Source: Flavimaricola sp.
GTDB lineage: Bacteria > Pseudomonadota > Alphaproteobacteria > Rhodobacterales > Rhodobacteraceae
NCBI GenBank assembly: GCA_029255105.1
Contig: JAQWWH010000010.1
Span: forward strand, 1 to 64,000
DNA length: 64,000 nt
Direction: 5' to 3'
Shown here: one piece after another, positions 1 to 7,866 of the stretch
How the letters are laid out: each line of letters opens with the position of its first letter
How positions within the stretch are numbered: the first letter of the stretch is position 1
Notes under the pieces: model-generated
Databases searched by the model: none
What the model was told of the DNA's origin: nothing
What the model saw: the letters and a program-made list of their open reading frames with translations, nothing else
Translations under genes and position numbers: made by a program

Positions 1-383
1 CGGCCCATGCGCCCGGCCTCTGCCAACAGGGCTTCGATCCGGTCGGTCCGTGCCGGCCAGTCGCGTGCGTCTGCCCAGGTGCCATCCGCCACGATCAAGA
101 GAGGGCCACTGCCCGTACGCTCGGACTGGGGGTTAAGGAGCGGACCGGCAAACCCGAGGATCACAGCGGCAACCGCCAGAATACGCAACAACAAGAGCCA
201 CCAGGGCGTGCGGTCTGATTGGGTATCGTCATCCGTCAGCCCAAGCAAGAGCGCCACCCCGGGGAACCGCCGCTGGATCGGGGCAGGCGGCACAGCCCGC
301 AGAATCAGCCAGAGAATTGGCAGTGCCGCAAGCGCAAGCAACAGCCAGGGGGCCGTGAACCCAAGGGGACCGAGCATCAACAT
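1..383 (-). CDS. DUF4159/BatA-type membrane protein, N-terminal part (cut by window edge)
   Basis: Only the first about 127 residues are inside the window; the gene runs off position 1. The reading frame starts MLMLGPLGF, enters a hydrophobic helix (APWLLLALAALPILWLI), then a run of PAPIQRRFPG, and has a second membrane helix (WWLLLLRILAVAAVILGFAG) before the sequence PLLIVADGTWADARDW. That arrangement is the BatA-like N-terminus of the DUF4159 membrane proteins that follow MoxR and DUF58 genes in alphaproteobacteria. It is the third gene of that set here, in the same direction. Two start codons, at 383 and 377, are possible. The function is unknown beyond the association with MoxR/DUF58 envelope or protein-maturation systems. 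The C-terminal DUF4159 domain cannot be seen. Confidence 0.72.
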   Translation of the reverse strand, partial: MLMLGPLGFTAPWLLLALAALPILWLILRAVPPAPIQRRFPGVALLLGLTDDDTQSDRTPWWLLLLRILAVAAVILGFAGPLLNPQSERTGSGPLLIVADGTWADARDWPARTDRIEALLAEAGRMG

Positions 384-410
384 CCCCGGTGCACCTGGTG
401 ACGGAGGGTG

Positions 411-470
411 AGGGGGCTCTGCCCCCCGCGCCTGTGGCGCGTCCCCCGGGATATTTCGGGCGAGATGAGG
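411..470 (+). repeat. Intergenic hairpin plus ATATTT-GGCGAGATGA element, copy 1
   Basis: The short gap between the DUF4159 and DUF58 genes holds a GGGGGC/GCCCCC hairpin (412-426), a second CGCGCC/GGCGCG hairpin (427-441), and then the tail CGGGATATTTCGGGCGAGAT. The same architecture recurs at 50671-50734 and, inverted and diverged, at 44020-44118. It is a dispersed intergenic repeat, possibly acting as a processing or attenuation element inside operons. Confidence 0.6.
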
Positions 471-489
471 ATTGGGGTCATGCGGCAGG

Positions 490-1356
490 TCATGCGCGTC
501 TCTCCAATGCCCCGAAAGTCCACAAGAGGGCTGCGGCCGCGCTGTCGCCGGTATGATGGCTGTTGAACTGCCAGCCGGTCAGTCGCGCCAATCCGGCGAG
601 CCTGTCCTTCCTTTCGGCGAGCCGGTCGAGGTAGCGGTCACGCAGGTCGCGGGCCTTGAGCGTCTCGTGTCGCAGGCCACCCCCCATGGATTCGAACACC
701 GTGCGACCCTGAAAGGGGAAGGCTTCTTCCTGAGGGTCAAGCACTTGCAGGAGCGCGCCGTGGACGCCGTTGTCGGCGGCCCGCGTCAGCGCGGCCTCGA
801 TCGCGGCGATGTCGCCGAGGAAGTCCGAGATGAACAGGGCGCGGGAATGCGCCAGCATGCCTTGGGCCTGAGGGGCGCCGTAGTCCCCTGCCTCATCCTC
901 GCTGAGCAGTTCCGACATCCGGTCAAGCTGGGCCTTGCCTCGCCTTGGTGGCAGTCCGGGCAGGCCGACCCTTTCGCCGCCTCGGATCAGCAGAATGGCG
1001 CTGGCCAGTGCGAGCGTTCGCGCCCGATGTCCCTTGCTTGGCAATTCGGCGGAGGAGGTAAAGGTCATCGAGGCGGACTGATCAACCCACATGCTGACGC
1101 TTTGAGCGATCTGCCATTCCTTGTCCTGCACGAAGGCCCCATCGGCCCGGCCGGACCGCCGCCAGTCGATGCTGCGCGCCTCGTCATGGGGCTGCGCGGG
1201 CCGGTATTGCCAGAAGGTGTCACCAAGACCCGCCCGCCTGCGCCCGTGATCGCCAAGGAGGACCGAGGCGGCAAGATGCTCTGCCTCGGCCATCAAAGGT
1301 GGCAGAGGGGCTGCGAGGGCTTCTGCCCCGGTTCTGAGCGTCAGCGGTGCGCTCAC
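490..1356 (-). CDS. DUF58 domain-containing protein
   Basis: A 288-residue protein of the DUF58 family, which has a vWA-like fold and is almost always encoded next to a MoxR AAA+ ATPase. The family signature is visible near residue 60 as RSIDWRRSGRADGAFVQDKE, followed by a hydrophobic strand and DQSASM, which resembles a MIDAS motif (DxSxS). The start codon overlaps the stop of moxR by four bases, so the two are translationally coupled. By analogy with other MoxR/DUF58 pairs it is probably a client or partner of the ATPase in chaperone-like assembly or metal insertion. No specific substrate can be read from the sequence. Confidence 0.9.
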   Translation of the reverse strand: MSAPLTLRTGAEALAAPLPPLMAEAEHLAASVLLGDHGRRRAGLGDTFWQYRPAQPHDEARSIDWRRSGRADGAFVQDKEWQIAQSVSMWVDQSASMTFTSSAELPSKGHRARTLALASAILLIRGGERVGLPGLPPRRGKAQLDRMSELLSEDEAGDYGAPQAQGMLAHSRALFISDFLGDIAAIEAALTRAADNGVHGALLQVLDPQEEAFPFQGRTVFESMGGGLRHETLKARDLRDRYLDRLAERKDRLAGLARLTGWQFNSHHTGDSAAAALLWTFGALERRA

Positions 1357-2360
1357 GCCGCGGCCTCGGCCCTTGTGGCAAGAGCGGCGACCTGGTCGAT
1401 GACGGAGGCGAGGCTTTCGCCCCGGGCACGCGCCGCGAAGGACAAGGCCATCCGGTGGCTGAGCACCGGTCCGGCCAGCTTGCGCACATCTTCGGCCGAT
1501 GGGGCGAGCCTGCCGTCCAGTAGCGCCTCGGCCCGGACGGCCAGCATGAGCGCCTGGGCCGCGCGTGGTCCGGGGCCCCAGCTGACCGCATCGCGCACGA
1601 TTTGCGGGGCGTTCTCATCACCGGGTCGGCAGGACCGGACGAGGTCAAGAATCATCTCGACGATGGCATCCCCGACCGGCATCCGCCGCAGGAGGGTCTG
1701 GGCGGCCAGAAGGTCCTCGGCCATGAAGACGGCGGTCGACTTGCCCTCTTCCACGCCAGTGGTGGCGATCAGAATGTCGCGCTCTGTCTTGCGGGTGGGG
1801 TAGGGCACATCGATCTGGACAAGAAAACGGTCCAGCTGCGCCTCTGGCAGGGGGTAGGTGCCTTCCTGTTCGATCGGGTTCTGGGTGGCCAGCACGTGGA
1901 AAGGCAGGCCCAGGGGGCGATGCTCGCCCGCGATGGTGACCTCTTTTTCCTGCATGGCCTGCAGAAGGGCGGACTGTGTGCGTGGCGACGCCCGGTTGAT
2001 CTCGTCCGCCATGAGAAGCTGGCAGAAAATCGGTCCCTCGATAAAGCGGAAGGAGCGGGTGCCATCGGCGGCGGTTTCCAGCACTTCGGAGCCAAGGATG
2101 TCAGCGGGCATCAGGTCCGGAGTGAACTGGATCCGGTTGCCCTTGAGCCCCATCACGGTCGACAGGGTGTCGACCAGTCGGGTCTTGCCCAGCCCAGGAA
2201 GGCCGATCAGCAGGGCGTGGCCGCCGCAGATCAGAGCGGTCAGGGTCAATTCGACCACCCGTTCCTGGCCGATGAACCGCTTGGAGATGCTGTCGCGGGC
2301 CAGGGCCAGCTTGCCCCCAAGGGTTTCGATCTCTTCGACCAGATCCGCTGCTGCGTTCAT
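1353..2360 (-). CDS. MoxR-family AAA+ ATPase
   Basis: A 335-residue MoxR ATPase. The Walker A motif is GLPGLGKT, Walker B is LLMADEINR, and the sensor region contains LATQNPIEQEGTYPLPEAQL, the hallmark stretch of the MoxR subfamily. An upstream in-frame ATG at 2441 would add 27 basic, unconserved residues; the ATG at 2360 is preceded by AGGAGC at a good distance, so it is the better start. MoxR proteins act with vWA-domain partners in maturation of enzyme or envelope complexes. Here the downstream DUF58 and DUF4159 genes are such partners. The gene heads the minus-strand set that leaves the window at position 1. Confidence 0.93.
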   Translation of the reverse strand: MNAAADLVEEIETLGGKLALARDSISKRFIGQERVVELTLTALICGGHALLIGLPGLGKTRLVDTLSTVMGLKGNRIQFTPDLMPADILGSEVLETAADGTRSFRFIEGPIFCQLLMADEINRASPRTQSALLQAMQEKEVTIAGEHRPLGLPFHVLATQNPIEQEGTYPLPEAQLDRFLVQIDVPYPTRKTERDILIATTGVEEGKSTAVFMAEDLLAAQTLLRRMPVGDAIVEMILDLVRSCRPGDENAPQIVRDAVSWGPGPRAAQALMLAVRAEALLDGRLAPSAEDVRKLAGPVLSHRMALSFAARARGESLASVIDQVAALATRAEAAA

Positions 2361-2478
2361 CTTGATGCTCCTGCTCTTGCGCGTCACCCTATGTGACCAG
2401 ATATCCCGGCCATGCCCAATGGCAAAAACAATCTCATGCACATGATCGTGACAGTTCCGGTCAACGCATGCCGATCGT

Positions 2479-3546
2479 TTACGCAGTCAGACTGCGGTCG
2501 AGGCAGGCAAGCCAGTTTTCGCGAGCCAGCCTGGCGATCAGGGCCTCATCGTAGCCGTGTTTGCGCAGGGTGTCGAAAAATCCGGGCAGGCCGGTGACGT
2601 CGCCGATTGCCTTGGGCACGATGCATCCGTCAAAATCGGATCCGAGGCCAACGTGTTCTTCGCCCAGATGTTCGATCATGTAGTCGAGATGACGGATGAG
2701 AGGCTCCCATCCGATGTCACTTTCGGCGGTGCCGTTGGCGTTGAGGTAGAAGGTGGCGTAGTTCAACCCGACCATGCCGCCCGTGTCCCGGATCACCGCC
2801 ATCTGCCGATCCGTCAGGTTGCGCGGCGAATGTGACAGGGCGTGGGCGTTGGAATGGGTGGCCACAAGCGGGGCCGTTGACACGCGCGCCACGTCGTCAA
2901 AGCCCGCTTCGTTCATATGGGACAGGTCGATGATGATCCCAAGGTTGTTGCAAAGCCGGACGAGGTCCTTCCCCCGTTCCGTCAATCCGCCGCCCATGTC
3001 GGGTGTGCCGGGAAAGGCCATTGGCACCCCTTCGCCAAAGATCGTCGGCCGCGACCAGACGGGGCCAAGCGAGCGCAATCCCATATCGTGGAACAGGTAG
3101 AGGGCGTCGAGATCGGGTCCGATCGCCTCGGCCCCTTCCATGTGCATGATCCCGGCAATGGTGCCGCGTGCCATTGCCGCCCGCGCCTCTGCCGCCGTCC
3201 GGCAGAGGGCGAAATCGTCCGGGGCCGATCGCGCCATCCAATGCATCAGCCCGGCCATGGTGATTGCATCGGGCTGCGCCTGATCGTGGGTCATCAGCGG
3301 CGGCATTGGCAGGTTGTAGGGCGGATTGGCCATCATGGCGGCAAAGTCCGGCGGCGGGCCGCCAGCGGCCGGGGGGACAAAGATGGCGAAGAACCCACCT
3401 GCAAATCCGCCTTTGCGCATCCGATCAAGATCAAGGTGGCCTTGGCCAGTCTGACCCAGCCAGAGGTCTTCTCGTGGTGTGGGGCTTTTCATCAGCCGCA
3501 GGAGAAAGTCGTTGTGGCCGTCAAAGAACGGGAAGGGTGCGGTCAT
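2479..3546 (-). CDS. Membrane dipeptidase, peptidase M19 family
   Basis: A 355-residue renal-dipeptidase-like enzyme. The metal-binding motif DGHND lies at residues 9-13. Further on are HMEGAEAIG, with the bridging Glu, DLSHMNE, and VATHSNAHALSHSPRNLTD, as expected for the dizinc site. The C-terminal half contains HVGLGSDFDG. M19 enzymes hydrolyse dipeptides, including Cys-Gly in eukaryotes. Its start overlaps the stop of the upstream ChaC-like gene by one base (TGATG), so the two are probably co-translated. No signal peptide is evident, so it is probably cytoplasmic. Together with ChaC this suggests stepwise degradation of glutathione to Cys and Gly; that pathway assignment is inference. Confidence 0.93.
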   Translation of the reverse strand: MTAPFPFFDGHNDFLLRLMKSPTPREDLWLGQTGQGHLDLDRMRKGGFAGGFFAIFVPPAAGGPPPDFAAMMANPPYNLPMPPLMTHDQAQPDAITMAGLMHWMARSAPDDFALCRTAAEARAAMARGTIAGIMHMEGAEAIGPDLDALYLFHDMGLRSLGPVWSRPTIFGEGVPMAFPGTPDMGGGLTERGKDLVRLCNNLGIIIDLSHMNEAGFDDVARVSTAPLVATHSNAHALSHSPRNLTDRQMAVIRDTGGMVGLNYATFYLNANGTAESDIGWEPLIRHLDYMIEHLGEEHVGLGSDFDGCIVPKAIGDVTGLPGFFDTLRKHGYDEALIARLARENWLACLDRSLTA

Positions 3547-4292
3547 CAGGCGGACCTTTCATTGAGATAGGCCCGGGTTGCATCGACCAGATACTCAATC
3601 TCGGGGTCGGTGATGCCCAAGACAGAGAATTGGTGATGAACATTGGTCAGGTACTCTAGGCTGGTTCCCAGAAAGCCTGCACCGGTGGCAATGAACTGGA
3701 TCTGATCGTCGCGGCTGATATGCGTGTCTATCATGTCCGCCTCATGATCGGCGACGAAGGTCAGGGCTGTGAGGGTCTGATCCCCTGTATTGGCTGTGAC
3801 GAATGTAGCGATATAGCTTGGTCCAATGATTTCGCGCTGCCACAGAATGGTGGATTCGGCATCAACTTCCTGTGCTGCGATCCGGAACAAGAGACCGTCA
3901 CAACCGGGCCCCTCAGGATCCGTATCAAGGGCCGCCATCAGGCCCGGCGCCTCTTTCGTGCCGCGGCCGCCTTCGGTGTCTCTCAGGATAAAGCGGCGTG
4001 CGTGACCGGGGACGTGGGCCCGACGGACCTCTTGGAACCGGAACCCCGGATCCCACATGAGAGAGCCGTAGCCAAAGACCCAAAGGTCGTCTTGGGGATG
4101 GCTGGCCATGGTGGCCCTACGCATCGCTTTACGCTCGTCATCCGAATAAAGCCACGCGCCGGACACCCCGTGTTGCGCCATCACCCCGCGGATCATGTCA
4201 GTGGTCAACGTCCGATAAAACGACGCCTCCGGATCGACGATCTTGTCGCGCAACTCGGGATGATGCTCGAACGGGTCCGAAACGGGTGGCAT
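3546..4292 (-). CDS. ChaC-type gamma-glutamylcyclotransferase
   Basis: A 248-residue protein with the ChaC core starting near residue 70: DDLWVFGYGSLMWDPGF, where YGSL is the substrate-binding loop, followed by RRAHVPGHARRF and WQREI containing the expected catalytic Glu region. ChaC enzymes release 5-oxoproline from glutathione, leaving Cys-Gly. The N-terminal about 65 residues (EHHPELRDKIVDPEASFYRT) form an extension common in alphaproteobacterial members. The gene is first in a two-gene unit with the M19 dipeptidase and overlaps it. Preference for glutathione over other gamma-glutamyl peptides is inferred from the family. Confidence 0.88.
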   Translation of the reverse strand: MPPVSDPFEHHPELRDKIVDPEASFYRTLTTDMIRGVMAQHGVSGAWLYSDDERKAMRRATMASHPQDDLWVFGYGSLMWDPGFRFQEVRRAHVPGHARRFILRDTEGGRGTKEAPGLMAALDTDPEGPGCDGLLFRIAAQEVDAESTILWQREIIGPSYIATFVTANTGDQTLTALTFVADHEADMIDTHISRDDQIQFIATGAGFLGTSLEYLTNVHHQFSVLGITDPEIEYLVDATRAYLNERSA

Positions 4293-4451
4293 CAGCGGTC
4301 CTTTGCAAAAAGGGGATTCCTTCGTTCCGTCAGCCTAGCGGGTCAGCGCCCAAGGTCACGTCCTAATCGGTTTGGGGGGTAATCTTTGGCCACCCGGGGG
4401 TGACGCCCCTCCCGGACGTGCTATCGTTCGGCCATCAAGAACGGAGATTGC

Positions 4452-5033
4452 ATGACCAAAGGGCGCAACACCGACACGGTGCCTTCTGCCGAAAGTCTGG
4501 CCCAGGCGGCGCGGAGCGCCACCAAGAAGGGGCCGCCGCCGGTCCATTTGTGGAACCCGCCGTTTTGCGGGGACATCGATATGCGCATCGCGCGCGACGG
4601 AACCTGGTTCTATCTAGGGACCCCGATCGGGCGGCCGGGGCTGGTTGGCCTGTTCGCCTCGATCATCAAGCGGGAGGGGGATGCCTATTTCCTTGTCACG
4701 CCGGTCGAAAAGGTTGGGATCACGGTGGACGATGCCCCTTTCGTCGCCGTTGATTTCGAACAGGTCGACGACGCGCTGGAGTTTGTGACGAACGTGGGCG
4801 ACACAGTGCGGGCGGGGCCTGACCATCCCATTCGGGTGGTCCGCGATCCCGAAACCGGAGAGCCGTCGCCCTATATCCATATCCGGGCAAACCTTGAGGC
4901 GCTGATCGACCGCAAAAGCTTTTACCGGCTTGTCGATCTGGGTGAACACGGCCAGCATGAGGGCAAGGATTGGTTCGGCTTGCGCTCGCAGGGCGTCTTT
5001 TTCCCGGTGATCCCTTCGGAGGAACTTCCATGA
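4452..5033 (+). CDS. DUF1285 domain-containing protein
   Basis: A 193-residue DUF1285 protein. Recognisable stretches are PPVHLWNPPFCGDIDMRIARDGTW in two parts, then FYLGTPIGRPGLV, LFASIIKREGDAYFLVTPVE and the C-terminal WFGLRSQGVFFPV. The family is common in alpha- and gammaproteobacteria, but its biochemical role is not known; structures show two small beta-rich domains. In related genomes it often lies near MoxR/DUF58 genes, as here, though now divergent from them. The stop overlaps the ATG of the next gene (ATGA), so it is co-translated with the SDR. Confidence 0.92.
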   Translation: MTKGRNTDTVPSAESLAQAARSATKKGPPPVHLWNPPFCGDIDMRIARDGTWFYLGTPIGRPGLVGLFASIIKREGDAYFLVTPVEKVGITVDDAPFVAVDFEQVDDALEFVTNVGDTVRAGPDHPIRVVRDPETGEPSPYIHIRANLEALIDRKSFYRLVDLGEHGQHEGKDWFGLRSQGVFFPVIPSEELP

Positions 5034-5719
5034 CCCTATCCGCCCTGATCGTCGGCGTCGGCGACGGCCTGTCCGCGTCACTCGCCCGATTGCTGGCAAG
5101 CGAAGGTTATCTGCTGAACCTCGTCGCCCGCGACACTGACAAGCTGGAGTCTTTGCGGGCCGAAACCGGGGCTACGTTGTTTCGGGCCGAGGCCACCGAT
5201 GTCCAGGCGATCCGCAGCATCGTGGACAGTATCGAAGGCAGATTGGATGTCGCCATTTACAATCCGTCGGCCCGGACCCGCGGCCCGCTTGTGGACCTTG
5301 ATCCCGAGGATGTGAAACGGGCCCTTGATGTCACCGCTTATGGCAGCTTTGTCACCGCACAGGCGGCGGTCCGCAAGATGGCCGGGCAAGAGATGCGCGA
5401 TGGCTGCCGTGGTACGGTCCTGTTCACCGGTGCCTCTGCAGGCGTAAAGGGCTTTCCCCAGTCCGCGCCCTTTGCGATGGGCAAATTTGCCCAAAGGGGC
5501 CTTGCCCAGTCGATGGCCCGCGAATTGCACCCCCAGGGAATCCATGTGGTCTGGGTCAATATCGACGGGGCGATCCGCAACCCTGCCCGGCCCGCGACAT
5601 CGCCCGACGCCATGCTGTCCCCCGATGCCATCGCCCGGAACTACCTTGCGCTGATGCGGCAGGACCGGTCGACCTGGTCGAGCGAACTGGAACTGCGCCC
5701 CTGGGTTGAGCAGTTCTGA
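5030..5719 (+). CDS. Short-chain dehydrogenase/reductase (SDR)
   Basis: A 229-residue SDR. The start chosen is the ATG at 5030, overlapping the stop of the DUF1285 gene, rather than an upstream in-frame codon at 4970 inside that gene. The Rossmann motif is unusual: SALIVGVGDGLSASLARLLA replaces the classical TGxxxGxG. NPSA stands where NNAG is normal, and the active-site segment is LFTGASAGVKGFPQSAPFAMGKFA, in which the usual Tyr-x-x-x-Lys is replaced by Phe-Ala-Met-Gly-Lys. It may therefore be a divergent oxidoreductase or a non-catalytic binding protein. A decayed copy of its last about 20 codons lies at 7671-7769. Confidence 0.82.
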   Translation: MTLSALIVGVGDGLSASLARLLASEGYLLNLVARDTDKLESLRAETGATLFRAEATDVQAIRSIVDSIEGRLDVAIYNPSARTRGPLVDLDPEDVKRALDVTAYGSFVTAQAAVRKMAGQEMRDGCRGTVLFTGASAGVKGFPQSAPFAMGKFAQRGLAQSMARELHPQGIHVVWVNIDGAIRNPARPATSPDAMLSPDAIARNYLALMRQDRSTWSSELELRPWVEQF

Positions 5720-6243
5720 GAGTTTCGGGTGAACTGATTGCCGATGGAGGGCTGTCGTTCGTCCACGGTGCGGCGATCGGGGACTGTGAGGCCAAAGCGA
5801 CAAGAACTACTCGGCGCTTCAGCGACCGCTTTGAAGATGCGGTCAACGCCTACCGACGAGATTTCCGTGACCGCAATTATAGTCCATGCAAGTGTCTGCT
5901 ATGGCACATGTAAACAGATGTTTTGGGACCCCTGATCAGCAGGCAGTCGAGCGAAGAGCCGATCTTCTCTGGTAAATCGCGAAGGGCGATCCGCGCTATT
6001 CTATGATCGCAGTGCCATAGCCTTGATCGAAGGCGGCGCAGAGGCCTTTTGTCCAGCGAGCATGATTGGCATTCAGGGTGTTCGCAAGAGATTGCGCATC
6101 ACCAAAATCATGTCGCGCCGATCGAGGGGCCTTACGAGAATACTGCGAGAAAGTTGTTGTGAGGCAGGGGGCAAGGGAGCCAGGGCCATTGGAGTTGAAG
6201 GGCTTCCTTTGTCCTCTGGTCCTCTTTCAATGTCAGGGGCGGA
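5720..6243. other. Gene-poor decayed stretch
   Basis: About 520 bases without a convincing gene. The first about 35 bases belong to the segment duplicated near 7740. An open stretch on the plus strand (about 5728-5913, ELIADGG...DRNYSPCKC) reads like protein but has no start or recognisable family. The rest shows no supportable gene, RNA or repeat. Confidence 0.4.
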
Positions 6244-6792
6244 TTATATCGTTCCGTCGTCTTGCCGTGCCTTGCTGGCCGCCATTGCGCGAAGGGCATA
6301 GATCGGAATGGCAAGCGTGATCAGGACGCGGGGGATGTGGCCAAGCAGCCAAAGCATGCGGATGGTCGCAGAGTTTTCCTCGGCTACCGGACCGGTCAGG
6401 GCGATGCTTTTGTAAAAGCCAAGCAAGTCCCCGATAGGTGATCCGACTGCCGCTGCAAGTCGCACATTGAGCGGCATGTGAAAGAGGATCGTGATCAACG
6501 ATACCGCAAGATAAAGCCACAGGGTGATCAACCAGTTGCGCTTTGCCGCAGCCACATCCCAATCGAGTCGGGCCGACAGGATCAGACCGACGGGCATCAG
6601 CAAGAAAAGCGGCATGATCGTATAAAGGAAATTGCTGAACTGGGGAAAGAATTGAGCAACAAAATCGGCAGGCGCAAGCGTCAGCCAATAGACCCCCATC
6701 GATATCCCGATGAAGAGATTGGCGCCAAAGAAGGCGGCTGAGGTCGTAACAGCCAGCGCGTTGACGCGGCTACGATAAGACTGCGATGTCAT
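6244..6792 (-). CDS. DUF1772-like four-helix membrane protein
   Basis: A 182-residue integral membrane protein with four predicted helices: residues about 15-35 (AAFFGANLFIGISMGVYW), 55-75 (NFLYTIMPLFLLMPVGLIL), 88-107 (LITLWLYLAVSLITILFHMP) and 150-170 (ALRA-preceding LLGHIPRVLITLAIPIY). The pattern of a small N-terminal FFGANL segment and a loop before helix 3 resembles DUF1772 (anthrone-oxygenase-like) proteins. The start at 6792 is preferred over 6945, because the upstream extension runs through the neighbouring pseudogene. It lies in the decayed patch but is itself intact. The function is unknown and the family assignment is tentative. Confidence 0.6.
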   Translation of the reverse strand: MTSQSYRSRVNALAVTTSAAFFGANLFIGISMGVYWLTLAPADFVAQFFPQFSNFLYTIMPLFLLMPVGLILSARLDWDVAAAKRNWLITLWLYLAVSLITILFHMPLNVRLAAAVGSPIGDLLGFYKSIALTGPVAEENSATIRMLWLLGHIPRVLITLAIPIYALRAMAASKARQDDGTI

Positions 6793-6823
6793 GAGAGTGG
6801 CCTTGTTATTTGGGAAAGCGAAG

Positions 6824-7336
6824 TTAGTTCTTCGCGAAGCGACGAATGAGGAAGTCTGGCAGAATACGGCCCAAAAATCCGATTTGGCGCGACTGGCCCA
6901 ACCCCATCGCGGTCCCTGCGCCACGCAAACCCAAATAGTTGTCACGCACTGGGTCGGCAGGCATTTTCTTCGGGGTCAGTGGGGCCGCGGCGTTGATTGC
7001 GATCTCGCTCTTGGTCTTTTGCAGAGTGTTGGGGGCGGACTTGAAGTCATGGGGCCGGAATTTGTCCGCATTATTGACAAGTAGATTAGGTCGCCCGTGG
7101 TGGTTCTGAAGGAATGACAGAAATCTCTCCTGAGCATTGGTGCGCGTTGCATCGTCCGCGGCCGTCCGCGCCCCGGTCGAGCGCGCGGCCCTCCCGAGAG
7201 TGTAGGCATCGCGCTCAAAGATGATGACGGGGTTCTCAAGCGCCACAAGGTTCCGGGTCAGCGCAAACCAGATGCCCGAGCCGCCGTCGGCGACAAGACT
7301 GATCGTTGATCTCAGGTCCAAACCCAGTCTCTCCAT
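6824..7336 (-). pseudogene. Internally deleted SDR (DltE-like) remnant
   Basis: An open frame of about 170 codons that is plainly an SDR fragment but not a working enzyme. The cofactor loop reads VADGGSGIWFALTRNLV, with the conserved Thr and the last Gly of TGGGSGIG lost. The NNAG motif reads NNAD. After AINAAAPLTP, where an SDR would continue for about 60 residues to the catalytic Ser-Tyr-Lys, it jumps to a C-terminal-like stretch (GLGQSRQIGFLGRILPDFL). The catalytic block is absent. An in-frame deletion plus point mutations fits long decay. The downstream DUF1772-like gene may once have been its operon partner. Confidence 0.7.
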
Positions 7337-7866
7337 GTGTCGATCTAATCTGGACGGTAAACTTGGGGATGGCAGTCTTCCACCGCTTGCGACTTGCGGA
7401 TCATTCCAAAGGCTTGCAGATCGTTTCAAGTCCCATGCAAGGACAAGAGCGATGCCGGACCAACACCTCTGCCGCTTCGGCCGGCCCCATCTACGGGATT
7501 CTGGGTGTTTAGCGGGCAGAGGTCTTTAGCCGGACAGGGATATTGGCGGCGAACCGCTATGACCGGGCCCATCACGAAAGCGCCGATCAGTACATACGCC
7601 CATAGTGCCGTTGCCTGGACCTTTCAGCAGTACTCAGACAATCTAACGACAAGCGCAAACCAATGCGCCTGTGCGGCAGGATCGGTCGACCTGGTCGAGC
7701 GAACTGTAGCTACGCCCCTGGGTCGAGCGGTTCTGAGAGTTTTGGGCGAACTGGTTGCGTTGGAAGGGCAGGTCCGGGGTCTGCCGTTCATGCGCTGCGC
7801 GGCAAATGGATGATGTCAGCCCAAAGCGCCATGTGCAAACGCCGCAGCATACTCCAAAAGAAGGCG
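7337..7866. other. Gene-poor stretch containing the SDR tail copy
   Basis: About 530 bases between two pseudogenes. Apart from the duplicated SDR tail at 7671-7769, nothing coding is convincing. Plus-strand frames through it contain stops and show no family motif. Confidence 0.4.
7671..7769 (+). pseudogene. Decayed second copy of the 3' end of the SDR gene
   Basis: Positions 7671-7769 align with 5654-5752 over about 98 bases with roughly 15 mismatches counted by eye. In the SDR frame it reads VRQDRSTWSSEL, then TAG (7707-7709) in place of a Glu codon, then LRPWVERF and the same TGA. The similarity continues past the stop into the intergenic sequence (CTGAGAGTTT-GGG-GAACTG), so it is a DNA duplication and not convergence. 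No upstream part of the SDR is present. Confidence 0.8.

Noticed and set aside
472-1803. A 443-codon plus-strand open frame
   Set aside because: It is antisense to the DUF58 and MoxR genes, has low-complexity Arg/Gly/Pro-rich translation and no family motif; long shadows are expected at this GC content.
5720-6243. A transposase or integrase remnant in the decayed patch
   Set aside because: No DDE, HUH or tyrosine-recombinase motif and no terminal inverted repeats could be found.
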